A stretch of 64,000 nt of DNA from Micromonospora chersina. Lineage in GTDB: Bacteria; Actinomycetota; Actinomycetes; Mycobacteriales; Micromonosporaceae. The DNA lies in contig NZ_FMIB01000002.1 of assembly GCF_900091475.1 (NCBI RefSeq), forward strand, positions 1,426,001-1,490,000, read 5' to 3'. A model generated the notes under the pieces. That model saw only the letters and a program-made list of their open reading frames with translations, did no database searches and was not told the DNA's origin. Below, in pieces: positions 8,649 through 18,094 of this stretch. The stretch's first letter is position 1. The number at the start of each line of letters is the position of its first letter. A program made the position numbers and the translations under genes.

Positions 8649-8692
8649 GACCGCGAATCAACGCGGTCCGAAGGGGAGTCTAGGTCGCGACC
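8649..8692. promoter_or_regulatory. Palindromes upstream of the esterase gene
   Basis: The 230-bp gap between the esterase and the acetyltransferase contains an inverted repeat GACCGCG-N6-CGCGGTC (8649-8668) and a perfect 10-bp palindrome GGTCGCGACC (8683-8692). They are candidate operators for the divergent pair. No known CAZyme repressor box (for example CebR type) is recognisable. Confidence 0.35.
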
Positions 8693-8773
8693 GCGGGGCC
8701 GACAACAAGTTCCGGAAACGCTCGGACCGCGGCTAGAGTGCATAACAAACGTTCGGTACGCACCTGGAGCGCC

Positions 8774-9331
8774 ATGTTTTCCCTTCCCCTCACCGACCGC
8801 GCCGCCCTGCACCCGCTCGCCCCGTGGCAGGCGGCCGAGTTCGCCGACTTCGTCGCACGCACCCGCACCCACCTCGCGCCCTGGCTCCCCTGGGCGCACA
8901 CCGTCACCGACACCGACACGGCCCGCGCCTTCCTCCAGCGCTACGCCGACGCCCAGGCCCGCGACGCCGGCTTCATCTACGGCATCCGGCTGGACGGGAC
9001 GCTCGTCGGGGGCACCCTGTTCCGCACCTTCGACCCGACGGCCGGGGTGTGTGAGATCGGCGTGTGGCTCGCGCCGGAGGCCGAGGGGCACGGCCTGGTG
9101 ACCCGGGCCGCCCAGCGGATGATCGACTGGGCGCTCGGCGAGCGTGGCCTGGCCCGGGTGGAATGGCGGACCGTCCCGCACAACGCCCGCAGCCAGGCGG
9201 TGGCGCGGCGGCTGGGCATGACCCGGGACGGCGTCCTGCGCGCCGCGTTCCCGTTCCTCGGCGAGCGGCTGGACATCGAGGTCTGGTCGCTGCTGGCCAC
9301 CGAGTGGCGTCCGGCCGGCGCCCGGGAGTAG
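8774..9331 (+). CDS. GNAT acetyltransferase (RimJ/RimL type)
   Basis: A 185-residue GNAT enzyme that probably acetylates an N-terminal amine or small amine using acetyl-CoA. The EIGVWLAPEAEGHGLVT region is the beta4/alpha3 acetyl-CoA site, and RVEWRTVPHNARSQAVARRLG is the typical RimL-like C-terminal motif. I chose ATG 8774 (MFSLPL) because CTGGAG lies just upstream and the homology starts there; an in-frame GTG at 8738 would add 12 residues. It is a single gene with no operon partner. Confidence 0.88.
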   Translation: MFSLPLTDRAALHPLAPWQAAEFADFVARTRTHLAPWLPWAHTVTDTDTARAFLQRYADAQARDAGFIYGIRLDGTLVGGTLFRTFDPTAGVCEIGVWLAPEAEGHGLVTRAAQRMIDWALGERGLARVEWRTVPHNARSQAVARRLGMTRDGVLRAAFPFLGERLDIEVWSLLATEWRPAGARE

Positions 9332-9355
9332 CGGGCGGGAGTCCGCGTGGGCGGG

Positions 9356-10339
9356 TCAGACGGTGATGACGACCTTCGCCCGCGCGTGCTCACCTTCGAG
9401 GTACCGGATGGCCCGGGGCACCTCGTGGAGCGGGTAGGTCCGGTCGATGACCGGGGTGAGGCGGCCCGCCTCGGCATGGGCGCGGAGCGTGTCGAGGTGG
9501 TGCCGGCCGGGCGCCGTCGCGAGCGTGACGATGCGGTGCCGGACGAAGGGCGCCAGCAGCCGGCCGCGCGCGATGAGCCAGACCGGCCCGACGAGGCTGC
9601 CGCCGCGGTACACGCCACCGCCGGAGAGGACCAGCGTCCCGGTCGGGGTCAGCGCCCGCCGGAGCGCGGTGAGCGAGCGGTTGCCGACCAGGTCGAGCAC
9701 GACGTCGTGACGGCCGGCGTCGCGGGTGAAGTCGTGGCGGGTGTAGTCGACGACGTGGTCGGCGCCGAGGGAGCGGACCAGATCCACGTTGCGGGTGCTG
9801 CACACCCCGGTCACTGTCGCGCCGAGCACCGTGGCCAGTTGGACCGCGAGGGTGCCGACGCCGCCGGAGGCGCCGTTGACCAGCACCCGCTGACCGGGCC
9901 GCACCCGCCCGGCGTCCCGCAGGCCCAGGAGCGCCGTGACGCCGGCCAGCGGCAGTGCGGCGGCCTGCTGCGGCGTCAGGTTCGCCGGCTGCGCGGCGAC
10001 CAGGGTCTCGGGCACGCACACGTACTCGGCGAACGCGCCGTTTGCCTCCCCGAGGTCGCCGAAGACGGCGTCGCCCGGACGTACCTGTCGCACGTGGGCT
10101 CCGACGGCCTCGACCCGGCCGGCGAAATCCCGGCCACGGATCCGCGCCCGGGGCCGCGACCGGCCCATCGCCAACCGCGCCAGCCGCGGGTCGCCGCGCA
10201 TGGCGTGCCAGTCGTACGCGTTGAGCGCGGCGGCCTCCACCCGCACGAGCACCTCGTCGGCGGCGGGCACCGGGGTGTCCACCTCCGCGAGCGTCAGCGT
10301 GTCCGGCGGCCCGTACCGGTCCTGCACGATCGCCCTCAT
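9356..10339 (-). CDS. Zinc-independent MDR-family NADP oxidoreductase (quinone reductase-like)
   Basis: A 327-residue medium-chain reductase: a GroES-like N-terminal half, then a Rossmann domain with the NGASGGVG motif near residue 155. It lacks catalytic zinc ligands, so it fits NADPH:quinone/enone reductases. ATG 10339 has an excellent GAGGAGG site. It is divergent from a TetR gene, with two near-identical palindromes between them, so it is very probably a regulated detoxification enzyme induced when the repressor binds its ligand. Confidence 0.9.
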   Translation of the reverse strand: MRAIVQDRYGPPDTLTLAEVDTPVPAADEVLVRVEAAALNAYDWHAMRGDPRLARLAMGRSRPRARIRGRDFAGRVEAVGAHVRQVRPGDAVFGDLGEANGAFAEYVCVPETLVAAQPANLTPQQAAALPLAGVTALLGLRDAGRVRPGQRVLVNGASGGVGTLAVQLATVLGATVTGVCSTRNVDLVRSLGADHVVDYTRHDFTRDAGRHDVVLDLVGNRSLTALRRALTPTGTLVLSGGGVYRGGSLVGPVWLIARGRLLAPFVRHRIVTLATAPGRHHLDTLRAHAEAGRLTPVIDRTYPLHEVPRAIRYLEGEHARAKVVITV

Positions 10340-10351
10340 CTTCCCCTCCTC

Positions 10352-10394
10352 AGGTGTACGGCGTACACCTGACGGTAGGTGTACGCCGTACACC
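10352..10394. promoter_or_regulatory. Duplicated palindromic operator
   Basis: Two copies of AGGTGTACG-N-CGTACACC(T) are centred at 10361 and 10386, 25 bp apart. The first is a perfect 9+1+9 palindrome; the second matches it except the last base. They fill the gap between the oxidoreductase and the TetR gene and overlap where both promoters must lie, so they are near-certain binding sites for the TetR protein at 10442. Confidence 0.8.
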
Positions 10395-10441
10395 CGTCAA
10401 GGGCGTTATGGTTCCTACGCCGCCGGAAGACGAGGATCGAC

Positions 10442-11158
10442 ATGGCTGAGCAGGCAGAGACGCTGCGCCGGACGCCGCTGAGCAGGGACCGGATCCTGCG
10501 CGCCGCCATCGCGCTCGCCGACCTGGCCGGGATCGAGTCCCTCAGCATGCGCAACCTCGCCCAGGACCTGGGCGTCGTGCCGATGGCCCTCTACAAGCAC
10601 GTGGCCAACAAGGACGAGCTGCTCGACGGCATGATCGACGTGGTCGTCGGCGAGATCGACCCGCCGGTGCCCGACCCCGACTGGAAGCAGGCGGTCCGCC
10701 GACGCATCCTCTCGGCGCGGGAGGTGCTGCGGCGCCACCCGTGGGCGCCGCTCGCCATCGAGTCGCGGAACATGGCGACACCGGCCATCCTGGCCTACCT
10801 CGACTCGATGGTCGCGACGTTCCGCGCCGGCGGGCTCTCCACCGACCTCGCGCACCACGTGATGCACGCGATGGGCAGCCGGATCCTGGGCTTCAGCCAG
10901 GAACTGTTCGACGCCTCCCGGAGCGCCGGCCGGTCCGGCACGACCAACCCGGACCCGCCGGCGGCCTTCCCGCCGGAGGCCGCGGCCCGGTTCCCGCACC
11001 TCGCGGAGATCGCCACGGCGGCGTCCCACGACGACGAGTCGGTCGTCGGGCCGGGCTGTGACGACCGGTTCGAGTTCGAGTTCGCCCTGGACCTGCTGCT
11101 GGACGGCATCGAACGGCTGCAACGGCAGGGCTGGACCTCGTCCGGCCGGCCCCGCTGA
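10442..11158 (+). CDS. TetR-family repressor with TetR_C domain
   Basis: A 238-residue regulator. The HTH lies at about residues 33-63 (SLSMRNLAQDLGVVPMALYKHV), and the C-terminal half resembles the tetracycline-repressor C-terminal domain. ATG 10442 has GAGGA upstream; a more distal in-frame ATG would lie inside the second operator. Together with the duplicated palindrome, the context says it represses itself and the divergent oxidoreductase. Confidence 0.9.
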   Translation: MAEQAETLRRTPLSRDRILRAAIALADLAGIESLSMRNLAQDLGVVPMALYKHVANKDELLDGMIDVVVGEIDPPVPDPDWKQAVRRRILSAREVLRRHPWAPLAIESRNMATPAILAYLDSMVATFRAGGLSTDLAHHVMHAMGSRILGFSQELFDASRSAGRSGTTNPDPPAAFPPEAAARFPHLAEIATAASHDDESVVGPGCDDRFEFEFALDLLLDGIERLQRQGWTSSGRPR

Positions 11159-11168
11159 GGCGGGACGC

Positions 11169-12059
11169 CTAGACGCCCTCGGCTGCGGTTCGGCGGCGCA
11201 CCTCGGCGAGCATCTCGTCGACCGAGCCGGCCGGGTCGGTGACCGGGAACTGCACGGCCCGCACCACCGCCTCCGGGTCGAGCAGCAGGGTGAGCCGCTT
11301 GAGCCGGGTCACGCCGCCGGCCCGGAAGGTCGGGAGCAGCAGGCCGGCGGCGAGCCGACCGTCCTCGTCGGAGAGCAGCGGGTACGGCAACCGGGCGTGC
11401 GCCGCGAAGGCGGCGAGCTGGTCCGGACGCTGGGTGCTCACGCCCCGCACCTCGGCCCCGGCCGACTGGAACAGCGGGTGCCGGTCGGCGTACGTGCGCG
11501 ATTCGAGCGTGCACCCGACGGCGCCCGGGATGTCCCCCCAACTCGGCGGCAGGGCCGGGGCGCCCGGCGCGAACGCGCCCGGGAACAGGTAGAGCACCGT
11601 CCACCGCCCGGGCGACGCCGGTGACTCCGTGCCGCCGTCGTGCCGGGCCAGGCTCATCGGGGGTACGCGCCGGCCGACGAGCCGGTGCACCCGGCGCGCC
11701 TCGGCGGAGTCCGCGTCCGCGGTCGCGGTCAGCCCGCCGTCGCCCATCACGTGCCGGGTGCCCCAGTCCTGGAGGGCGACCAGCACCGGCAGCAGGGCCT
11801 CCCCTTTTCCGGTGAGCAGGTAGTCGTGGCGGGGCGGGTGCGCCGAGTAGGGCTCGCGGCGCAGCACGCCGTGCTCGACCAGCCCGGTGAGCCGCTCGGT
11901 GAGCGCCCGCCGGCTCACGCCCAGCTCGCGTTGCAACCCGTCGAAGCGTGTGGTGCCGCCGGCGACCTCGCGCACGATCAGCACCGTCCACCAGTCGCCC
12001 AGCACGCCGAGCGCCTGCGCGATGCCGCAGTCGGCGTCGCCGAGGTCCGCCCGTCTCAC
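11169..12059 (-). CDS. HxlR-type regulator fused to a peroxiredoxin-like domain
   Basis: A 296-residue two-domain protein. Residues 1-105 form an HxlR/MarR-like winged helix (GDWWTVLIVREVAGG, RFDGLQRELGVSRRALTERL). Residues about 150-290 form an AhpC/PrxQ-type thioredoxin fold with GAVGCTLESRTYADR. The protein has only two cysteines: Cys11, at the position used by redox-sensing HxlR proteins such as HypR, and Cys183, at the peroxidatic-like position. A self-contained peroxide or electrophile sensor is the obvious inference. GGGAGGT precedes the GTG start. It is divergent from an MFS pump across an inverted repeat. Confidence 0.82.
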   Translation of the reverse strand: MRRADLGDADCGIAQALGVLGDWWTVLIVREVAGGTTRFDGLQRELGVSRRALTERLTGLVEHGVLRREPYSAHPPRHDYLLTGKGEALLPVLVALQDWGTRHVMGDGGLTATADADSAEARRVHRLVGRRVPPMSLARHDGGTESPASPGRWTVLYLFPGAFAPGAPALPPSWGDIPGAVGCTLESRTYADRHPLFQSAGAEVRGVSTQRPDQLAAFAAHARLPYPLLSDEDGRLAAGLLLPTFRAGGVTRLKRLTLLLDPEAVVRAVQFPVTDPAGSVDEMLAEVRRRTAAEGV

Positions 12060-12088
12060 ATCCCACCTCCCGCTCGACCCGGAGCCTC

Positions 12089-12136
12089 GACTATAGTCCG
12101 TTTCAAATTGGAACTCACTGGCTCGGATCGGGGGTT
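12089..12136 (+). promoter_or_regulatory. HxlR-like inverted repeat overlapping a possible SigR/SigH-type promoter
   Basis: GACTATAGTC (12089-12098) is a perfect palindrome containing TATAGT on both strands. GTTTC-N5-GGAAC follows at 12100-12114, a shape typical of HxlR operators. The same GGAAC, 19 nt and GTT (12134-12136) match the GGAAY-N16-20-GTT pattern of SigR/SigH redox sigma factors, with GTT 6 nt before the MFS start codon. Both readings fit redox control. Not tested. Confidence 0.45.
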
Positions 12137-12142
12137 GGCGGC

Positions 12143-13408
12143 ATGTCCGTCGAGCAGGGGGCCGGGGTGTTCTGGCGCTGGTGGGCCGCCGGCACCACCA
12201 GCTCGGTGGGGTCGGCGGTCGGCGCCGTCGCGTTGCCGCTCACCGCGCTGACCGTGCTGGACGCGTCGGCATTCGAGATGGGCCTGGTGGCCGCCGCGAG
12301 CTACGTCGCCTGGCTGGTGATCGGGCTGCCCGCCGGCGTGATCGTCCAGCGGCTGCCGCTGCGCGGCGCGCAGGTCGGCGCCGACCTGGCCCGGGCCGTC
12401 GCCGTGGCCTCCGTGCCGCTCGCCTGGTGGTGGGACCGGCTCACCGTGGCCCAACTGGTCGTCGTGGCGCTGGTGGTCAGCTTCGCCAACGTGCTGTTCG
12501 ACGTCGCCAACTCCACCTTCCTGCCGGCCATCGTCGGCCGCGACCAACTGCACGCCCGCAACAGCCTCACCTCGGCCACCCACGCCGCCACCCAGCTCAC
12601 CGGCCCGTCCCTGGGCGGCCTGGCGGTGCAGGCCCTCGGCGCCGTGCCGGCCGTGCTCGTCGACGCGGCCAGCTACCTGGTCTCCGCGGCGCTGCTCACG
12701 TCGCTGCCGGCCCGCCGGGTCGACGCCCCGGACCGCTGGCCCCCGGTCCGCGCCATGATCGGCGAGGGCTGGCGGTACGTCACCCGCCACCCGGTGATGG
12801 GACCGACCATGTGGACGGCCACCGCGGTGAACTTCGTCTGCGGGGCGCAGCTCGCCGTCTACCCGCTCTACCTGGTCCGCGAGCTGCACGCCCCGGCCGC
12901 GCTGGTCGGCGTGCTGCTCGCGGTCGAGGGGGTCGGCTCACTGGTCGGCGCGGCGCTCACCCCGTGGATCACCGGACGGTGGGGCACCGCCCGGTCGCTG
13001 CTGGTCGCCTGCGTGGTCGCGGTCGGCGGCGCGTTCCTCGTGCCGGTGGGCGCCGGCTGGCCGGCGTACCTCGCGTTCGCGGCCGGCAACGTGGCCTTCG
13101 CCGGCGGCGTGGTGGTGCTCAGCGTGACCACCCGCACCTACCGGCAGACCGCGAGCCCGCCCGACCTGCTCTCCCGGGTGATGGCCACCGTCCGGTTCGT
13201 CTCCTGGGGCGCCATCCCGGTCGGCGGGCTGCTCGCCGGGGCGCTCGCCGGGCTGGCCGGCGCCCGGGTCACCCTGTTCTGCTTCGCCGCGGCCACCGTG
13301 CTGGCTCCCCTGGCCCTGCTGCTGTCCCCCGTACGCCGCCTGCGCGACCTGACCGACCTGCGGGCCGACGGGCCGGCCGACCGGGAGGTCCTCGCAGCGG
13401 CCGGGTGA
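12143..13408 (+). CDS. MFS transporter
   Basis: A 421-residue major facilitator with about 12 hydrophobic segments, no large soluble domain and an N-terminal FWRWWAAGTTSSVGSAV segment typical of EntS/multidrug-like exporters. It probably pumps a small toxic or self-made compound out of the cell by proton antiport. It is divergent from the HxlR-peroxiredoxin fusion, so it is the likely target of that sensor. ATG 12143 lies 6 nt after a possible -10 (GTT) element. Substrate unknown. Confidence 0.88.
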   Translation: MSVEQGAGVFWRWWAAGTTSSVGSAVGAVALPLTALTVLDASAFEMGLVAAASYVAWLVIGLPAGVIVQRLPLRGAQVGADLARAVAVASVPLAWWWDRLTVAQLVVVALVVSFANVLFDVANSTFLPAIVGRDQLHARNSLTSATHAATQLTGPSLGGLAVQALGAVPAVLVDAASYLVSAALLTSLPARRVDAPDRWPPVRAMIGEGWRYVTRHPVMGPTMWTATAVNFVCGAQLAVYPLYLVRELHAPAALVGVLLAVEGVGSLVGAALTPWITGRWGTARSLLVACVVAVGGAFLVPVGAGWPAYLAFAAGNVAFAGGVVVLSVTTRTYRQTASPPDLLSRVMATVRFVSWGAIPVGGLLAGALAGLAGARVTLFCFAAATVLAPLALLLSPVRRLRDLTDLRADGPADREVLAAAG

Positions 13409-13423
13409 CTCCCGCCCCGGCGC

Positions 13424-14497
13424 TCAGTCGGGCAGGACGGCCGCGGCGACCCGGCGGGCCCGCGCCGGGCGGGTGAGCACGTCGACGTTGTCGAGGTACT
13501 GGTCGACCGCGCCGACCGGTGGGCGGTCGCGCAGCACCGGGTCCGTGATCGCGGCGCGCAGCGCGGTGGTGAACCGCTCCGCCCGCAGGACCAGGAACGG
13601 GCGGTCGTGGAACGGCCGGGCGGCCGGGTCGACCGGCTCGGCCAGGCCGGTGTCGTTGGTCCAGGCCGCCACCGTCTCCAGCGCCCGGACCAGCCCGGCC
13701 TGCCGCCGGGGCCAGCCGTCCGGGCCGAGGGCGGTGGTCAGCCCGTCCACCACCGGCGCCGCGACCGGCAGCGCGGCGAAGACCGTGCCGAGCCATTTGG
13801 CGTACGGGGGCCAGCGGCGGTGCACCAGCAGGCCCAGGCGCATCAGGTCACGGGCCAGCGTGGCGGTCACGACCCGGCTGCCCAGCTCGTCGCCGACCTC
13901 GGCGCAGCGGCCGGCCAGGTGCTCGACCTGGCCGACCCGCTGCCACCCGGCGGCCAGCACGTGCCGCCAGACGTCGTCCGGATACCAGGCCAGCCGGGCC
14001 CGCACGGCGGTGAGCGCCCCGTCCAGCCCGTCGTGGAAGACCGCCCCGCCGGTCAACTCGGCGAGCCGCTGGGTGGGCGCGGCCAGCCAGTCCGCCGTCG
14101 TCATCCCGGCCTGCGGGTCACCGCCCAGCCGGTCCCGCAGCCACGCGCCCAGCTCGTCGACGCTCACCCCGTGCCGCTCGCCGTCGGCGCGGGCCACGCC
14201 GAGTCGGACCGTCGGGCCGCCGGTGAACCGGGTCGGCCAGCCGAGGAACTCGGTCGGCAGCTCCGCGTCGAGGACCGCCCGCACCGGCGCCACCTCGGCC
14301 GCGTCGGCGACGAAGAGCTGGGTGCGCGGCCCCCAGTCGTGGTCGGTCGACCGGGGCGTGTCCAGGCCGAGCAGCTCCGAGCCGCCGTCGAGCAGCCCCG
14401 CGGCGTAGCGCAGGCGGGGCAGCCGGCGGGCCAGCAGCGGGGCGACCACCTCGTCGTGGAACCGGTGCGCCAGGGTCAGGCCGGGTACGAACGTCAC
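13424..14497 (-). CDS. DUF4037 protein (nucleotidyltransferase-like)
   Basis: A 357-residue protein matching the DUF4037 pattern: an N-terminal GGSE (about 38-41), then a short gap to a DHDWGPR segment, i.e. the G-S-x(n)-D-x-D arrangement of nucleotidyltransferase-fold enzymes. Helical regions follow with QRLAELTGG and RDLMRLGLLVHR. Members are common in actinobacteria, without an assigned function. It is convergent with the MFS gene, with a 15-bp gap. The start codon is the outermost in-frame one and not strongly supported. Confidence 0.75.
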   Translation of the reverse strand: MTFVPGLTLAHRFHDEVVAPLLARRLPRLRYAAGLLDGGSELLGLDTPRSTDHDWGPRTQLFVADAAEVAPVRAVLDAELPTEFLGWPTRFTGGPTVRLGVARADGERHGVSVDELGAWLRDRLGGDPQAGMTTADWLAAPTQRLAELTGGAVFHDGLDGALTAVRARLAWYPDDVWRHVLAAGWQRVGQVEHLAGRCAEVGDELGSRVVTATLARDLMRLGLLVHRRWPPYAKWLGTVFAALPVAAPVVDGLTTALGPDGWPRRQAGLVRALETVAAWTNDTGLAEPVDPAARPFHDRPFLVLRAERFTTALRAAITDPVLRDRPPVGAVDQYLDNVDVLTRPARARRVAAAVLPD

Positions 14498-14557
14498 CCC
14501 GCCAGTCTGCGCACCGCACGCCTGTCGCGCGCCCCGGTTTCCGGCCGACGCCGCCGG

Positions 14558-15889
<1,332 letters not shown>

Positions 15890-15899
15890 GCGAGAAACA

Positions 15900-15918
15900 G
15901 TACATGGACATGATGTAC
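15900..15918. promoter_or_regulatory. Candidate MarR operator
   Basis: GTACAT-N7-ATGTAC sits immediately upstream of the MarR-dehalogenase fusion, in the gap shared with the divergent exonuclease gene. Half-site length and spacing fit MarR boxes. The most likely ligand is the fusion protein itself. Confidence 0.5.
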
Positions 15919-15978
15919 ATGGCTAGTATTTCCCGCGGCGTCCCCCACCTCGTCGGTGGGCTGTGCCAGGCTGTCCGC

Positions 15979-16902
15979 GTGGCACACCGACCCCCGATCC
16001 TGCTGATCGACTCCCCGAGCCTCTACTTCCGCGCCTACTTCGGCATCCCCGAGTCGGCGGCGAAGACGGACGACGGCCAGCCGGTCAACGCCGTCCGCGG
16101 CTTCCTCGACATGCTGGCCCAGCTCGTCCGCACCCGGCGGCCGGACCGGATGGTCTGCGCGCTCGACCACGACTGGCGACCGGCGTGGCGGGTGGAGCTG
16201 CTGCCCTCGTACAAGGCGCACCGGGTGGCACCGGAGGGCGGCGAGGTGGTGCCGGACACGCTCTCCCCGCAGGTGCCGATGATCCTGGAGGTGCTCGACG
16301 CGCTCGGCATCCCGGCGGTCGGCGCCACCGGCTACGAGGCCGACGACGTGCTCGGCACCCTCTCGGTAACCCAGCCCGGCCCGGCCGAGGTGGTCTCCGG
16401 CGACCGCGACCTGTTCCAGCTCGTCGACGACGACCGCCAGGTGCGCCTGCTCTACGTGGGCCGCGGCGTGGCCAAGCTCGACGACTGCGACGACGCCGCG
16501 GTCCGGGCCCGCTACGGCGTGCCCGCCGACCGCTACGCCGACTTCGCGGCGCTGCGCGGCGACCCGAGCGACGGGCTGCCCGGCGTGCCCGGCGTGGGCG
16601 AGAAGACGGCGGCCCGCCTCATCGAGCGCTACGGGGGGCTGGACGGCATCCTCGCCGCCCTCGACGACGGCGAGACCGGGTTCGCCCCGGGGCTGCGCAG
16701 CAAGCTCGCGGCGGCCCGCGACTACCTGGCCGTCGCGCCCAAGGTGGTCCGGGTCGCCCTCGACGTCCCGCTGCCGAAGCTGGACACCGCGTTGCCGGCG
16801 GCGCCGGCCGACCCGGACCGGCTGCTGGAGCTGGCACAGCGGTGGAACCTCGCCGGCTCGTGCCGGCGCCTCGTGGACGCGCTGGCCACGCCCCGGCCCT
16901 GA
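15979..16902 (+). CDS. 5'-3' exonuclease (Pol I N-terminal/FEN-like)
   Basis: A 307-residue flap/5' exonuclease. It has an LLIDSPSLYFRAYF N-terminus, YEADDVLGTL and SGDRDLFQLV metal-binding acidic clusters, and an H3TH DNA-binding segment in GLPGVPGVGEKTAARLIERYGG. It resembles the stand-alone exonucleases of actinobacteria (relatives of the N-terminal domain of DNA polymerase I) and removes RNA primers or 5' flaps. I chose GTG 15979 because CAGGCT (15967-15972) lies 6 nt upstream, fitting a leaderless start; upstream ATGs lie inside the MarR operator. Confidence 0.9.
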   Translation: MAHRPPILLIDSPSLYFRAYFGIPESAAKTDDGQPVNAVRGFLDMLAQLVRTRRPDRMVCALDHDWRPAWRVELLPSYKAHRVAPEGGEVVPDTLSPQVPMILEVLDALGIPAVGATGYEADDVLGTLSVTQPGPAEVVSGDRDLFQLVDDDRQVRLLYVGRGVAKLDDCDDAAVRARYGVPADRYADFAALRGDPSDGLPGVPGVGEKTAARLIERYGGLDGILAALDDGETGFAPGLRSKLAAARDYLAVAPKVVRVALDVPLPKLDTALPAAPADPDRLLELAQRWNLAGSCRRLVDALATPRP

Positions 16903-16911
16903 CCGGCGCCG

Positions 16912-17004
16912 CGGCCTGACGGAACGGCCGGGCCTGACGGAATGGGCGGCCTGACGGAATGTCCGGCCCTGACGGAATGTCCGGCCCTGACGGAATGGCC
17001 GGGG
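16912..17004. repeat. Short tandem repeat, five copies of about 18 bp
   Basis: CTGACGGAA recurs at 16916, 16934, 16951, 16969 and 16987 with near-identical flanks (unit about CTGACGGAATGGCCGGGC). A partial sixth copy overlaps the exonuclease stop codon at 16897-16902. The repeat lies between the exonuclease and the end of the MHYT gene and codes for nothing obvious; each copy carries TGA. Confidence 0.85.
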
Positions 17005-17045
17005 CCCGGCCGGCCCGGTCAGGCCGTGGCGACGACCGGAAACGG

Positions 17046-17930
17046 TCAGCGGCGGCCGGTGTCCCGGCGGGACGGGAACGGGGTGCCCGGCTGCCCCAGG
17101 GTGGACCGGGCGCGCAGACCCACCGGGTCCGGCGCAGGCTGCGCGGTGGCGACCTCCGGCAGCCCGTCCCGCCGCGAGTCGAGATACGCGGCGCCGGCCC
17201 GGTCGTCGTCGGTGGGGGCGGCGAGCAGCGCGTAGACCAGCCCGACCACGCCGAACACCACGGCCAGGATGATCGGCACCAGCAGGCCGCTCACCTCGGT
17301 GCCGGACAGATCGCCGCGCGACTCGTGCGGGTGCACCGACAGGGCGCTCATCCCGGTGAAGTGCATGCCGTTGACGGCGACGCCCATGACCAGGGCGGAG
17401 GCCGCGATGGCCAGCCCCCGGCGGACGGTCATCGACAGCCAGAGCGCCACGGTCGCCGCCACCACGGCGATGCCCACGGAGAGCGCCACCCGCGCCCGGT
17501 CGTAGCCGAGGATGCCGTCCAGGCGCATGGCGGCCATGCCGGTGTAGTGCATGGCGGCCACCCCGGCGCCGGTGAACAGCCCGCCGGCGATCAGCCGGAC
17601 CGCCGAGAGCCGGCCGGTGCCCACGATGGCCAGGCCGAGACCGACCGCGGCCACCGCGATGGCCGTGCTGGCGGCGGTCAGCGGGACGTCGTACCGGATC
17701 CGGGTGCCCACGACGGCGAAGCCGAGCATCGCCATGAAGTGCATCGCCCAGATGGCCGTACCGCCCAGGGCCCAGGCCGCCAGGAGACCCCACCAGGCCC
17801 GCTGGCCGGCGCCGGTCGCGGTCCGGATCCGCCCGGCGCAGACCAGCCCGAGCGCCGAGCCGAGCACGGACAGCGCGTAACTGAGCGCGGGGGTGATCCA
17901 CCCGTACTCGAAGTGATTGATCTCTGCCAC
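17046..17930 (-). CDS. MHYT-domain integral membrane protein
   Basis: A 294-residue protein with seven predicted membrane helices and the three MHYT repeats visible as MHFM (about 73), MHYT (about 127) and MHFT (about 190). These motifs are proposed to bind copper and sense O2, CO or NO at the membrane. No GGDEF, EAL or kinase domain is attached; the C-terminal 60 residues are a hydrophilic tail. How the signal is passed on is unknown. It is a single gene; its start is separated from helY by a strong hairpin. Confidence 0.88.
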   Translation of the reverse strand: MAEINHFEYGWITPALSYALSVLGSALGLVCAGRIRTATGAGQRAWWGLLAAWALGGTAIWAMHFMAMLGFAVVGTRIRYDVPLTAASTAIAVAAVGLGLAIVGTGRLSAVRLIAGGLFTGAGVAAMHYTGMAAMRLDGILGYDRARVALSVGIAVVAATVALWLSMTVRRGLAIAASALVMGVAVNGMHFTGMSALSVHPHESRGDLSGTEVSGLLVPIILAVVFGVVGLVYALLAAPTDDDRAGAAYLDSRRDGLPEVATAQPAPDPVGLRARSTLGQPGTPFPSRRDTGRR

Positions 17931-18008
17931 GACGGCCTTCCCCCAGCTGGGCTACCGGCGCGTAACCCTTGCGCCCCGGCAATCATGGAGGAGCCGCTGA
18001 CCAGGCAT

Positions 18009-18043
18009 GACACCACCCCCCGCACGTTTCGGGGGGTGGTGTC
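18009..18043 (-). terminator. Strong hairpin downstream of helY
   Basis: A perfect 14-bp stem (GACACCACCCCCCG with its complement, 18009-18022/18030-18043) has a 7-nt loop. It sits 52 bp beyond the helicase stop and upstream of the MHYT gene, so it probably insulates the two. Confidence 0.75.
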
Positions 18044-18094
18044 ACAGTGACAGCGATGCGTCGATTTCCCGGCGGCGGTGACCGAAAGTGATGG

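Noticed and set aside
16912..17004. Repeat considered as a CRISPR array
   Set aside because: Period is 17-18 bp with no unique spacers, and no cas genes are present.
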